A DNA stretch of 64,000 nucleotides, taken from positions 16,610,506 to 16,674,505 of the forward strand of contig OZ007571.1 in the NCBI GenBank assembly GCA_963931925.1, given 5' to 3'. Position 1 is the stretch's first letter, and each line of letters begins with the position of its first letter. A model generated the notes under the pieces. It searched no databases. It was given only the letters and a program-made list of their open reading frames with translations, and had not been told where the DNA came from. The position numbers and the translations under genes were made by a program. Shown in pieces: positions 29,301-44,300 of the stretch. The DNA comes from Onchidella celtica (lineage: Eukaryota; Mollusca; Gastropoda; Systellommatophora; Onchidiidae).

Positions 29301-32300
29301 TGACTATGCGTAAAGCCATGCTGCAACCCCACAGTTTTTCCTGTGGTTTTTATAATATTTCGCTAAGTTTTCATGGCATATCCTCGACACCAGATCCATG
29401 CATGTTTTCAGGATAACTGAATTACTTTCCCATATCTTGAAGAACCCGGCATTGTTAGTACAACTGAGTTGTCACCCAGGGGATTCAGTCAACACTGAGT
29501 CAGAACACATTCAGTGACATGGTTGTGTTTGTGTTACATGAGCACATCAGTTATAAATACCTCACCCCTCTTTTGCTTTGTACAAAATTTAATAGCCACA
29601 TGTAGTGTAGTAGATTGTGTTAGAATTCATGGTTAAGATGGCCACATTTCAGAATGTCAGGGGAGTTGGCATATTTTACATACACATTTGTTAAAGTCTT
29701 GTAAAGTCACCTAGCTTTGGTGGGTCACTAAAATGCATCATTTTTATTTCATTGTGATTGCTTTCCCTGAATCTTTTCTCTTGTAGCATCCGCAAAGATA
29801 TGGTGCGTGTACGACAGTTTATGGGTTACTGCCCACAGTTTGATGCCTTAGATCCACTTCTGACAGGCAGAGAGCACCTTGAATTTTATGCCAGAGTCAG
29901 GGGAATCTCACCCAAATATGTGAAATCAGTGAGTGCACAATAAGATTAAATTATTATATTTGAGTTATATTGATCAGTTCAAACAGAACTCGAATATTAA
30001 ATTTTAACAATCCATTAATTTAAGCAAAACAGAAAACTGTGTTTTGTTTGTCATTATATATAGTTTTTGAGTCTGTTGCCACCAATATGGATGAGAAAGT
30101 TAAGGGAACATTTTGAACATAAAGCTCAGATAATTTAGCTCTTTCATAGTTTTTTCTTCTCTTTTCTTTTTCTGCACAGCAAATATAGACTATTAAGAAA
30201 TGTTATCGGAAAATACTTTTTTTTTTGTGCCAACCGTTTCTAATATCGTAGTCAACCACTGAAGTAGTCCATTTTATATCCAGCAGCAAAGGAAAGTATA
30301 GTTATATTTGTGATGTATATTTTTCAAGAAAACATCATTTTCATTTAAATCAGTCTTGTAAATCAAAACTTGGCACAGATCATCTGTGTTTGTGTATTTC
30401 CTTACATTGTGAGAAAGAGCGTAAAATGAAATTGATATTACTGAGAGAAATGAACAGTTGTGTGATAGTTGATGACTTTGATGGTGAATAGTATTTGTTA
30501 ATTACATTTTTGCTGTGTAGGTGGCAGATTGGGCCATTAAGAGATTGGGACTCATTAAACATGCTGACAAGATATCCAGTGAATACAGTGGTGGAAACAA
30601 ACGCAAGCTGTCCACAGCTATTGCCCTCATTGGAAATCCACCCATTATTTTCTTGGTAAGCTTCCTGGGTTGAGGTTATGTTAATTCCATGTGATGGTAA
30701 TAATTTTGTTATATCAGCAGTAAATATTAAAAATGGTAATTCTTAAAGCAATCCACCAAAAAAAATTTAATGTTTCATTCCATTTTTTAAAAATATGCTT
30801 TGTTTTTTTTTTTTTACACTCTTATGAAAGAATAGAAAAGGAGATCTTTTTGAGTATTAAAATGTTCTATTTATTACAGATATCATATAATAGTTGTCTA
30901 AATTCTCTAGAAAGACACCTAGAAAGACACCAATCAAAGTTTTGTTTCATTATGAAAATAGAAAAGGAGTAAAAATTTCACCCTCTTCCTCAAGAGAGGT
31001 TCAGTAATCTGAATCTGATATTCTACTCCATAAATTGTCAATTTGAATATTTCATCCATTCAGTCCCATAGCCATTTAACCAACTCAGTTGTCATTTCAC
31101 AAAATTTTGTTTTCATCTACAAAGACAGTTTCTGTCCAGCGTGTTATACCACATGATTCACCATGCTGTTGTGCTTACAAGGAAAGAAAAAAAATGTGTC
31201 ATTCAGGGTCATTGTCACATGAAAGATTTCGTGTGTTCTGAGACAACTTGAATGATGTTAGTTTTGAAAGATGTTAAGTTGTTATCTGAATTTTTTATTG
31301 TTTTGTAACTTCATGGGGAGTGCAAATTGAAGCTCACAAGTTGCTCAGATAAATAGAATATTTCCACATCCCTATAGCTTTACTCTTACCAAATGTAATG
31401 ATACTACACTTTGCCTACAGGATGAGCCCACGACTGGTATGGACCCAGGTGCCAGGAGATTTTTATGGAACTGTATCAACAACATAGTCAAGTCAGGACG
31501 TTCAGTCATTCTCACATCTCACAGGTTGGCTATTGTCTTTTTTAATGTATTGTTCATCGAGAAGTCAAAACTATTTAACACTCATTCATTAACTTTGCCC
31601 GTGTCACAAAGCGTTCATCTTTACTTCAGCCAGATGATCAAACTGAGAATGCAGCTTGTTAAACATATTGTGGCAAACCCCAGCAGAAATATTGTGATAT
31701 CAGTCAACATTGTTTTCGTGGAAGAAACCTTGGATGTAAGGCAGAAAGAGGCACCATGTACATTGAGTAAACTAGATTTATGAATTATGTAAGTTTTCTT
31801 TGATTTCAACTAGATGACACTTTTACAGTGTTACAGTTCACAAAGATAACTGCAATTTTATTTATTTTATTTCAGTATGGAAGAATGTGAAGCACTCTGC
31901 AATCGGCTTGCCATTATGGTAAATGGAACATTCCAATGCCTTGGCAGTATACAACATCTTAAGAGCAGGTATTCTACTGTTTAATTATAGAAAGTGTTCA
32001 TTGTCAGCCTGCCCCTTCTATTAAGTGTGTGGCAACCATAGATCATATCCTATATGTTTTGAAATATTCTGTTCTGTTGGATGTCCAGATTCACAGATGT
32101 CTAATTGCTAATGACATGTGGGATATTTTAATCTGTGACAGGTAGGCTACCAATTTTGCTGACATATATTTCTCGTACAATAGCTTTGCCAAATAAATTT
32201 TTAGAATATCTCATTTGTAACTTGATCTGGCTGTGTTCTTTCTGAGAAAAAGTTTGGATACATTTTGTTATTTTTAAATTTTGGTAACTGCTTGTTTGCA

Positions 32301-35300
32301 CCTCACACAACCTCTCCCCCCCCCCCCCCCCCCCACACACACACCCACATAGCATACAGATAGTGCCAAATTTGAGTCATGTCCATTTTACAGTCCAGTA
32401 TGTAGATGTGACCTTAATGATCATTCTTAGATATTCAGGTGAGGAATTAAACAAGGAAAAAGCACAGTCTGTTGGCATTGCTACCACAGTGACTTGGAGC
32501 TCAATTAAAGACATGTAGTAAATAAAGCTGAAGTGAAGCCCAGTTGTGAACAATTTCTGGTGTAATGTTATGTCTTGGCTCGCACGAGTTGAGTAAAAAC
32601 AACTTAAAGCTAAAGTGAATTCTTAGTTTGTTAGGAATAATTAAAAAAATATGTAGTCTATTAACTAGCCTAAATTTTGTAAGTGGCACAAATTGATGGA
32701 AAAGGCCGCATTTGATGTCTTGTTTCAGGTTTGGCAAAATTGACTTTAGGCTTAACTGAATTCTCAATTGTTTGAGATTGTTTGTGAGAAAATGTACATG
32801 TATTGACAAGCCAAATAATAGCTTGATAGTATCTGAAGGAAAAGGCAACATTTGGTATCTTGTTTCAGATTTGGTAATGGCTACACCATTATCTTGCGTG
32901 TCAGTGGCCAGAGCCCTGACATGAGGCCAGTGATGCAGTACATCACCACAGCATTCCCATCCGCTAAACTGAGGGAAAAACACCACAATATGGTACAGGT
33001 GAGTTTTTTACCAAATGGACAGTCATAATGAAGCAGTGACACATGAAATCCCAGATACAGAAAAGGAAAACAAAGGATCTTTTATCAAGGAATTTTTGTG
33101 TGCTTTTCTTTTTTTTAAGATTTAGAATGTAGATTAAAACACTTTTATAATAGCAGCTTGGAAACAAAGAATCTCTTGAACCTGTCACTTTGATTAATTA
33201 ATTTATTTCTTGTGTGTTGTTTTAAATGTGTTTAGAGATGTTCTAGATTAGATTTTCAACAGCAGTTTGTTTGCTTGTGTGTTTACAGTACCAGTTGGGC
33301 ACTGAGCATTTGTCTCTCAGTAAGTTATTTGAAGCCATGGAGAGAGCAAAGCGGCAATTCAATGTGGAAGATTACAGTGTCTCCCAAACTACATTGGACC
33401 AAGTAAGTTCTCCCTTTTATTTGTCTTTAATGTATATTTAATTTGATTAGGTCACAGACGGTCACATCAAAACACATCTTCATAAATAATATGTGTTTTT
33501 ATTTGTTAGTACAAATAGACTAGCATCTTGATTTTGTGACCACTGATTCGGGAAAATTTTGGTGAATGCTACACCCAAACTGGAATATATACAATTGCTA
33601 TCGTAACTCACAAATATTTTATTTAAGTTGAATAACTGGGTAAGAACAAGGCGGTTTCCTGCAGTCAGCAATCAATATTTACAAGACAGAGATGTCACTC
33701 AGTGAAAACTACTTCATCAGGATCAGAGCCTGTTTTCCTTATCCAAGCCCCTCGGTCATGATTTGTTCTCTTTCTTTGGTTTTACAATCAATAGACTCTT
33801 TTCATAAAGTTTGTGTATATCTCTGTGCAGGGTATATGAAATACTTGGCTCCTTGGCTAGTCTAATTGTTGATTAAAAATGCCATGCAGCTCAGGTAGTT
33901 TTAATGTTGTTTTGGTCAGCAAGCAGAAATGCTGGTTTCATTCAGATTTGATATGTTTACCTACATAATATTGTCCTAGCACTGCCTCATTCCATCAACT
34001 CATCAAAAAAATTGGTTGTTAATTTTTGTAGCTAAACTTTATTTGGTAGTAGATTAACTTTTTAACATTTTACAAACTAACCCCAGAAATCTTCATGGTT
34101 TTAATAAGAATTTTAGAATATATTTTGTAATGCCATATTATGGCCTAATTTCAATTTTTGTAAAAATTGGAGATAGAATAAAGCAATGCTGGCGTGACAA
34201 TTAGTTAGTTTAGCTAAACTGAAAAAGGTTTACATTTTTTCCACAAATAATTTTTTTAAACATTGTTTTATTTTCACTAGGTTTTCATCAATTTTGCAAA
34301 GAAGCAAACTGACTTAATGGATGAAGAACTGAATGATAATGCCAACAATGAGGAGAGTGATGATGATGAGATGTTAGATGACAATGCCAGCAGTATATTC
34401 AATGCAGGTAGGTATCCACTGCATGTAGATAAACTGTTAAAGACACATTATTCACAATCATGCAGAATAATTCAGTTATAGTGATGAATCATATAATTTT
34501 CAGTACAAAACATTAGCTTGTCGCAAATAAAATTTGCATACAGTGTATGGAGAGGTGGTGTGGTACAACAGTGTGTCAGTGTCCCTCATGCAGAAATCTG
34601 GTGTCTTTGAAAAAAGTGACAGAGAAGGAAACTATGCTGTTGTATATATTCATTCAGGTTCTTCAGAAATGATAGATTTCCTTACAGCGAGTCACAGCTT
34701 GAAGCAGAAATCAAAGCACTGAGCACTTTGCTGCATCTAGACATAATTATTTGAGTTCCAGTTCAATATACATAGCAAAGCATTGCACAGTAGCCCACTT
34801 ATGCTGGTTTGTACATTACTCTGCATGTTCAGGCGTAAATAATATTTTGGAGTGGAGGTTATTCTGTACCTTTCATGGAGTACTCACTCACTCTAGCCTT
34901 GCAGAAATGTAGGATATTTACTTTCCTGCTTCTCGCGTAGGTTTACTCAATAATTGGATTTTCACAACTTTTCATCTTAGTTTTGACCCTCTGACACTCA
35001 TTGGAGCATTACTAAAGTTTAAGAAGAAATACGTCAGCTAAGGTTGGTCTTGGAAGGCAGAGCAAAATATTTTTTTCTTCCATTATACTGGATATTATGT
35101 CTATTGCAGCAGGTGGTAACTTTAAACATGATGTCCTCTGGCAGTTGGTTAAATCTTTAACCAACAAAATAGATCTACAGTTTCTGACAGTAGTTGCTGT
35201 TGTAAGAAAGCAAGAACCATGAATGACAGTACAGAAGAGATTCCATCTGTCTGTCATTGGATTAAATTTGGAGTTAGGACTTAATAGTGATGGTATCTTT

Positions 35301-38300
35301 TGACATGAAAACTCACAGCACTATTGTAAACCGCCAAATAATAACAGTTATATTAATAAAATAATATCAACATTTGAATGTTCAAGTTACAGGACCAGAG
35401 CTCCCTTGTGACGACTCGCTTTACACAACAACTCTATGAGAATGCCATTGTGACAATATTATGCCATTATATTCAATGTTATTTCATTTCAGATTCAAAC
35501 CTTATGACACAACAATATTTCACCCCAATAAGATGACATACTTAAATCAGGTTTCCCAAGATTTTGAGTTTTATAGTTAGTATCCACCATGAGACATTTA
35601 CCTTATGTAATATATTTAAAATCAATGAAAATATAGTGAGTAGACTGTCAGTTGGCTCTGCACATTTCATTCACATCATGTTCTCTTGTTCTGTTCTTGA
35701 AGCAGATTTTGCTCTCGTGTCACATCGACTTTTTCTAAAATTTAAAAAAATTTATTGTTTGCATTTCTGACACTTTGTGTACCTCACATGCATTATATTC
35801 ATATCACTTTCAATTCACAATGATATAGGCATGCACAGTAAACAGCATTCTGTTGAGAATTTATCCATAATTTTTTCTTTTAACCCTATTTAAATCCAAT
35901 GGACTTGTCAGAGCCAGAGCACCTTGTTTTTTACAATAATACAGAAAACTGCATGATTTTGCTGAAATTTGGACCAATTCCCAAAATATTATAATGCAAT
36001 TATCAGTAATACCATTTCTTCACAAAAGTCAGGGAGTGTGTGATCTCGGACTATCAGTTTGGTTTTTCCTACTATGCATTTATGGGGGCCTATGAGGCCC
36101 AGACCACTGATATAGTATTTTAGTGTTAAAACTGGGTTAAACAAGCCCCATGAGGTACGAACGCACACAAGGGAAGAATTGATAGTATTAAGTACATGTC
36201 TCTGTTTGAGACTCAGGGTCTTGCAGGCCCCACAAGGCATAAATGGGAATATGAGCAAGGGAGATTAAAATAGGGTTAACATTGGCTCTTGTTTGTTGTT
36301 TGTGTTGATGAACCCTGACAATATTCTAAAATCTCTTATTGTCCAGACTTCACATTGGATCCACTTGTCTAAGAAATCTGGTAACTCATCTCTTCTGTTT
36401 GCCAAGTTTAACATTTCATCAGCCTCTCAGGTCCCTTGTTTGCTAGTCACTGAGATGCAATGTTATGAATGCTAGTCTTTGTCATGTCCAACCTTACCTT
36501 AAAATAGTTACCACGCTAGCTCCTTGCCTGATGCAGCTGAGCTCCAGAACACTCAGTTGTCCACAAGCATGGCTTAGCGGTCTTTGCATGGTTTACATGC
36601 TTTGAAATGGCTTTTTTGGGTTGAGGCATCTCAGAGTTGCATCATTTGTTATGTGCTAATTCTATTTCATACCTTGTTGAGTTTATGTATCCATGTTTTA
36701 CTAACATGATAATTTACAGCACATGTCATCCTAACCTTTTCACTGTCTCGGAAGAAGCATGGCTTTCAGTGACAAGGGTAAATGTTGGCACTGCAGCTCT
36801 AGATCTAGTAAATATTATAATGCAGTCACCGTGTTGGACAATGGTTGAACAAATTTGATTAAGCGATTGAAAATGCCACATTTCAGATGTCTAACCTATG
36901 TGTTTAGAATATAGCATGGCTGTGGTAAGGCACTAGCTGTTTATGGGCTAACTGGTATTTGGCCATAATCCGAATTAGGTGTATCGAAACATTCAGTAGG
37001 AAAATGTGACTAGAGCAGTGACACGGAGAAAGATTGCCAGGATGAGCCTAATCTAGCTCGGTCAGCAGATCATATTAATTATTATGTATCAAGTCATTGG
37101 TTGACATTTATAAGTTATTTATAACAATCACACAGTCAGTCTACAGAAATCTAGTGATGTATCAGTGGGCAGCTGGCTGAGACCTCAGGAATGCACTATT
37201 GGTCAATTAGCTCATCATTATTACGCACCAAATGCAGTCAGAGATTGTACATACCTTGGCAACCTGGCCAGCTTGAGAGGTCGCATAGTCTGCACTAGTT
37301 AGTGTTTCAGCACACAGACCATTCTCCGGTGCAGCTTCATATTGTATTTTGCCCCAGAATATGTCAAAACTCTACAGTAGTTGTGCATGCCAGAGAATGC
37401 CAAGTATGGTATTGTGATATATTGACAGGAAAATTTTTGTCTAGTCATTGCATATCATGATTTTCCCATAATTCATCATCGAATGTCTTGTTATTTGCAT
37501 GGGGGTTTCAGTGTTTTATTTTGAACTAAAAACAAGATAACAAACTTCACAAAATCACGACAATTTTTATTCTCCTCATTTACATGAATTAATATTTACG
37601 ATAGAAATAGAGGTATTTTTTGCATTAAGAGTGTCTCATACAGCATGTGAAAATCTTTTTCTTCTTTTTACCTGCAGTCTTATTTGTCATTTTGTGTGTG
37701 TGTGTTCCTAAAATTTCCCATCATCTTTGTATGCACTCAATGTCAAAGTATTTTGTATTATAAAATATCCCAGTAAAGAATTGTCAGGGATATACTGATC
37801 ATGTTTTCCGCCCTAAAATGTTAAACAATTTTTTTTTTTAGAGCTCAGATTGAAATGCAGTTTGGTCTGTAATCATCGTATGCATGTCTCCGCCAATCTG
37901 ACGTTGAATAAAGTGTATGAATGAATAAATAAGTAAATAAATAAAAATGTACCAATAAATAAAAACCTAAATAAGTGAACACACACATAAATAAATAAAT
38001 AAAACATAAAATATTGGTAAATAAATAAATGAATAATCTGATAGGTAGAGTAAGTAACTGAATCAATCACAAAAATGATTAAGCAGATAAATAAATACAT
38101 AAATAGATAAGTCCTTCTATCTCTTGACCAGCTTTCTGTTACGACTATCCTGAGTATCGGACCTACATGAAGTCTTTTGTAGCCCAGAACTGTCAACTGA
38201 ACTCTATGTTGTCAGCCGTTTTTGAATCCTGGCTGGGTCATTTCTATATTAGCTGACAGTTTTATAGTGCAGTGCGGGCAGGTGGTCTATTTCCATAATT

Positions 38301-41300
38301 AATCATGTTCTCAGCTTAACAAATAAAGATGTTTATAACATATAATAGAAAAAATATATATATAAATTGATAAAAGATTGATACATATTTTATATAATAT
38401 AATACATAATACCAATTTTCTGTCTTTCGTCATTGCCCTTTTTTTTTAGTGCAAAATTTTTATTTTCATATCTTTCACATTTGTTCTAATCTCACTCAAG
38501 CCTTAAAGGGAACCATTCTTTGGTTATTTATTTTATCGACTGCTGTTGCTTTGACCATCTGCAGTGCACTTAATGGGTGCAGGATATGCATATATCTTCT
38601 TAAATAATTTTTCTTAAATGACATTGAAAATATTACTTACATACAGGGTCTTGACTTTTTCCATATTTGAATTTACTTACATACATTTTTTAAATTAAAA
38701 TAAGACGACTTATCTTGTCTATCATTGTTGGCCTAAATCTTGTTCCTGCTTTGTTATGCTGAGCAATATGTCTTTTATTGTCAGTTGTATCTTTTTTCCT
38801 ATGCAATCATTAATTATACATACAACTTCTTGCCAGATGGGTATGACCACGTGGCAGGACACAAAAAAGTGTTCGAAATAGTCTTTCTCCTTACAGTTAC
38901 GGTGTGAGCATAGCTCCCTATCTCTTAGATTCGTTTTATGGAAAAGTATGGACGTTGGAATATACTATGTAGTATTTTCCATTGTAGAACATTTAATCGA
39001 GTTTCTGAGAATATATTTGTCGCCACTGTCCAGTGCTGTTCTTTGACTTCTAAACTGAGTTTCTTGTTCCTAAAAGCCAGAATATGTGGTGGTGTGTATT
39101 TTTCCTCTACAATAAGTTTTCATATGTGCTGTGATCTTATTGTTGTGCTGCTTATATCAATACTTTTAAAGACGATAGTACCATGTGGGAGTGTTCTTTT
39201 TCAGTAATTTATCTGCAGATTGGGGATATGCATGGTTTAGAGCATTATGTTCGAAAACCCGTGATGCACTCTTCCCAAGTTTTTCTTGTATCTGTTCCCA
39301 CATGGGGGAAGTTCTATTGACTAATAGGTCATCTATGTGTCTGATTCCTGCTGATGCCCAGCTACTGAAAAACAAAACTTTAGATTTGAAAATCAAGTCT
39401 CGATTGTGCCATAAGTATGTGCTAACTTGCTCCCTATCTATATTTTTTAGTATTTTTGTGTATTAACCACATTTTTCCAAAAATTAGATGATATCATGTC
39501 CTGTGTGACCACGTCTTTCTTGGATTTGATATTTGCTTCAAATATGTTAATACCATCCAGCTTCTTTAAGAAAAAAGTGGGAAGATCTTTTGAAGCTGCA
39601 CCCACATTTCTACCCAGACATATTGCCTATTCAGTTAAGAAGCTGTCTTATAGGTTTTTCGGATTTATCATTTTCAAACCCCCTTTATCTTCCGTGGCGC
39701 ACATTGTGTTTCATTTTATCTTTTCAAATGCCCTCTTGTTTTGTATACTTCCTCCGCCAGATATAGCTGAAGATTTTTCTATTAAGTTGATTGAGGACAG
39801 TGTCAGGTATTCGGATTTCTTGCATGGCATAGACAGATTGTGATATGAGAAAAGTTTTGGCAATAAGTATTTTGCCCTGGATAGATAAATCTCTTTTTGA
39901 TGTATCTGTCTGTCTGTCAGTCTTGTCCACGACATTTTTCCTATTTTCTTCTACATCACCGGCTGAACTGCTAGTCTGGAATGTAATTCCCAATATTTTA
40001 ACTTGTCCTGCTTTCTAAATACCTTGGGTGTTAAATTTCAAGACACTGATGCTACTTAATGGCATAATGCTTGATTTATGCAGATTTAGAACTAATCCGG
40101 AAAAGTTTGAGAATGTTTTTATTTTTGCCAAGACTTCCCTAAAATCTATTTCATCTTTAAATAAAAGCATAGTGTCATCGGCATACTGTAAAATTTTTAT
40201 TGACTCATGGCTGCGTGGAATTAGGAGTCCTTTTATTTCTTTTGTCTTGTTTGATTTGAGTGCCAGCAACTCTGCTACCAGTAGATAGGTTAGAGGCGAC
40301 ACTGGGCAGCCTTGTCTGATGCCTTGTTCTAAGTTAAAGAAGTCGGTTAGCCAGTCTCCATCATTGGCGTAGCATCCTGCGTCATGCACTATAACTTGAA
40401 TCCAAGATGTGTAAGTTTCTTTGAAACCAAAGATCTGTAATACATATTATAAAAGATACTCATGTGATCCTCTATTGCAGCCCTTACTGTAGTCAGCTGC
40501 TAACAAATATCAGGTCTCCTTATTTTGTTCTGCATAATTATTCTATAATGTCATCACACTGTCGGAGTAAATATGCTGAGCTGCGACCTTTCATAAACCC
40601 AAATTGGGATTCTCAAACCAGTGATGGGAGCATTTGCTTCAGTCTTTCAGCTAGTACTTTAGCTAAAATTTTATAGTCTACGTTTGTAACTGATGTTGGT
40701 CTCCAGTTTTCTAAAGCATTTTTTGGCAAGCTTTTACCTTTATATTATGTAATAATGTCATAACATTTTTTTTTTTGTGACGAGGTCAAAGTTCCTTGTT
40801 TTAGGCTAGATTCATAGCAGGATATTTAGTCAGATTTTATTTCATTCCAGAAGATTTGGTAAAATTCTGTTGATAGACCATCAATTCCCGGAGCCGAATT
40901 ATTTTTAAGTTTCTTCAGATATATGTCGACTTTGTCTATGGTGATTTCTTGTTCACAAATACTACTTTTTTTTTTGTTTACTTGTTCTCGTATTAACATG
41001 TTGGCATGGAATGCATTTACTTGTGCATAGGCTGCATCTTGTTTATTATAGAGTTTGGAGAAATATTTGTGACTTTTGCTTTGAATCCCGTGTTGGATGC
41101 TGACGATTCCACTATCTTTCTGCAGGTTTGTCATTAAATTTTGCCTCTTTCGAGTTTTCTCTAGACCTAGAAAATATGCCGATCCTCTCTTACCTTGCTC
41201 AATCGATTTGACATATGCTATAATTGCTGCGCCTTTTTGTTCTGCCAAGCTGATTATTTCTAACTCTGCTTTCGCTTTCCCGATCTCTTTAAGTGCTCCT

Positions 41301-44300
41301 GTCGTATTATCTACCAAGGCTAACATTTTCTCCAAATTGTTAAGTAATTGTTCTAAACGTCACTTGTGATCGTTTTTATCTGTGGCTTTTTTTTACTACT
41401 AAGTACAGCCTTTTCTTTTCTTTTAACTTTGTTTCCCACCTGTCATGAGGATTTAATGACTGAAGCTTCTCTGAGATCTCAGTAATGTAAGTTTTTATTT
41501 GCGGTATGAAATATACATCCCTTAACATATTGTTATTGAACTTATAATAGGATGGACCCCTTTTGAAGTTTGACATTTTCCAATAAAAGACTTTCAACTT
41601 TAATTCATTATCAACAAAAATGTAGTCTAGTCTGCATGCTGCGAATGGTATGTTCCATTTCCATGTATATTCTTTAGTCATAGGATTAAATATTCTCCAA
41701 CTATCCATGAGACCATCGGATGAAACAAAAACTGATTAAAAGCTGCCACTATTTGTTTACTGTGTGGTTCCCTTGCAATAATATCTTCAGAGTTGTTAAT
41801 CACTGTATTAAAATCACCAGCCAGTACAATATACACGTTTGGCTTTATAACTTGATCTATCACATCATCTAGATGTCTTAGAAATTTTATTTTAGACAAT
41901 TTGCTATCGACAGGTGCATACACATTTATAGTAAGATAAGATTTATTCTCTTTCCTGACTAAAACAATCAAAATTCTTTCATTCCCAAATAATTTTTCTC
42001 CCTTCTCTGTGTTTTTTCCGTGCAGTGTAATTAAACCTTTACAATGTTTAATGCCCGGTGAACTAAAAAAAGGACATGCCCATTGTTTTCTCCATTTGCC
42101 CTCATCGTCTTGTGTTTTTTATGTTTCTTGCGAACATATGATATCAAGTTTTTTACTTTTCAGATATTTGAAAATTGTTTTCCTTTTATTAATATTTCTT
42201 AATCCTCTTACATGGCACATTGCTAATGCAAGGGAGTGAAGCATGAATTAAAGGGGGATAATTCAATCTCAAAGTCCGAGGTCGGTCCTGGGTTGTCACC
42301 AGAGGGTATCCTTTATTCCCCCTTGCTTGTCGTTACGATTTAAGTGAGGAACGTTTGTTGGGTGAGGGCGTGGATGGGAGATCTTCCCCTCCTCCTGAGC
42401 GGGAGAATGCGCTCGGCCCCTTTTCACTCATGTGCAGGTAATACACTATGTTACCAATAGAGGCACCCCTGCGTTCCTGTGGGGAAGTACTTTTTGTATG
42501 GGGTCTTCCCCTACTTGTTGCCAGCACTTGATTGTCCTCCTCGCCCCTTCTCCCAGCTTCGTGATCTGCTGATCCTCTCAGGCTTATTTTCTCCACTCGT
42601 CTACCATTTGCTGCTATTTTATTATTACTTTCTTTGTCTTTTTTCTCCTGCCCACTGCGCCCGTGTTTGATGAACTTTTGCCTGTTTGTTTGTGCTCGTG
42701 AGCGACAAGAAGGATTCAGTGGTGTTATTCTGTGGAGTATTCACCCACTGCGTTGACATGGGTGTGCTGATTGTTTTTGTCACAGCCGTGTCGGGGATTA
42801 CAGGCGTATCTCTCTTGGGGGGCATTTTTCTCAATATTTTCTTTTTCCGCATAATATAAGAACACTTTAAATTTGTCTTGAATTATCACAGTTTTATGGG
42901 GTGTTCTTGTGGGTTTTTTTGTAAAGAAAGTTTTATTGCTGTTCTAAAATCTGGTCAAGAAACCAGACTTATCTCGCACACAATCTAAGCGAATATCAGT
43001 AAGAGTCTTATAGCCAGCAGTTTCTAGAGCAGTTATTGTGTCTTCGTGCCCTAGTGATAGTGGCAGGTTGGAGATCGTAAGTTTATAGAATTCGATCTCT
43101 TGACCATCTACGACGAATACTTAAGCCGGGCTTGTCAGGCTAGGCATAACCCGTTGGCCTACAATTACTAGAAAAATGAAACCATTGGCCACCAGTTTCG
43201 ATTGTGCCACCTCTGATACAAGCCTCTATACTCCGGCTATCTTCTGGCACCCAAAAACCACGTTAACTCCAGTGGACTCCTTGGCCGCTTCGCAAATATC
43301 CACCTAAGAGATTTTCTTATCTCTAGATATCAGGATCTGGTTGTGTTTTATAAATACTGGGCTAACGATAAGTGCATTCAATTCCATCAACATGTTCACG
43401 GGATGATTACACACCTGTGCTGTCTAATGTGAACACACTCGAAAACTTTCTCGCACCAGGAGAATCCACTCAGAACGCTACAAATTAAAGAGCAAAACAA
43501 GAACTGGCGTATCTGTTGCCGAATTAAGACAAACCACCTCCTAATTAGAGATAACAACAAAGAAAATATCAAAACTATCCAGAAACTAGATCACAGTGCC
43601 TTTCCACGAGAGAGCTGGAACCGGAGGTCCAAAATGTTAAAGATATTTGCAGTCAACTCTAGCATTCATCACCAAAGTAGTTTAAACAGTTATGTCCTCA
43701 GTGTGATGTTGTTGAAGCAGCTAGTGCTAGACCAGGCTGTCAATGGCAAAGATAAATTACATAGTTTTTCAGAAGTAGCACACAGTTACAGTTTCATATC
43801 TGGTCAGTGTACAGATTGTGTGAGTGTGAGTAAAATGTGTCCAAATTCACAGGAGATGAAAAAAAGTTGTGTACATTTAGAATTGCATACAACTCAAAAT
43901 CAATCACCTTACACAGTCTTCTGCTTGACTGGCCAAGTCCACTCAGTACTTTACAAAGCAGGTGCAGAGTTTGTTTCCCTAAATTAGAACCTTACAAATT
44001 TTTAAATCTGATTTTGCCATTGCACAATTATTACACCGTCAGACAACAATGATACCTGACTAGAGGCGATCCATAAAGTACAAACCATTCATTTTTGATA
44101 ATATTTTACACCCGCCCCCCACACTTCCCCTCACCATATTTACGTTTTTCATACACTTGATTTCACCCTACCTCCCCCTTATGTGCATGTGAGCATCTGA
44201 ATGATGAGTGTCCATGATAACAATTTTGTTTTTTTTAAACTTTATGTGGCATTTTGCAATGACTATTTGACCTTTTCAGCAGGGTTTATAATGTATTTCG

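Noticed and set aside
43634-43987. 117-codon ORF in the last intron
   Set aside because: No splice sites in phase with the gene and no recognisable motif; likely chance.
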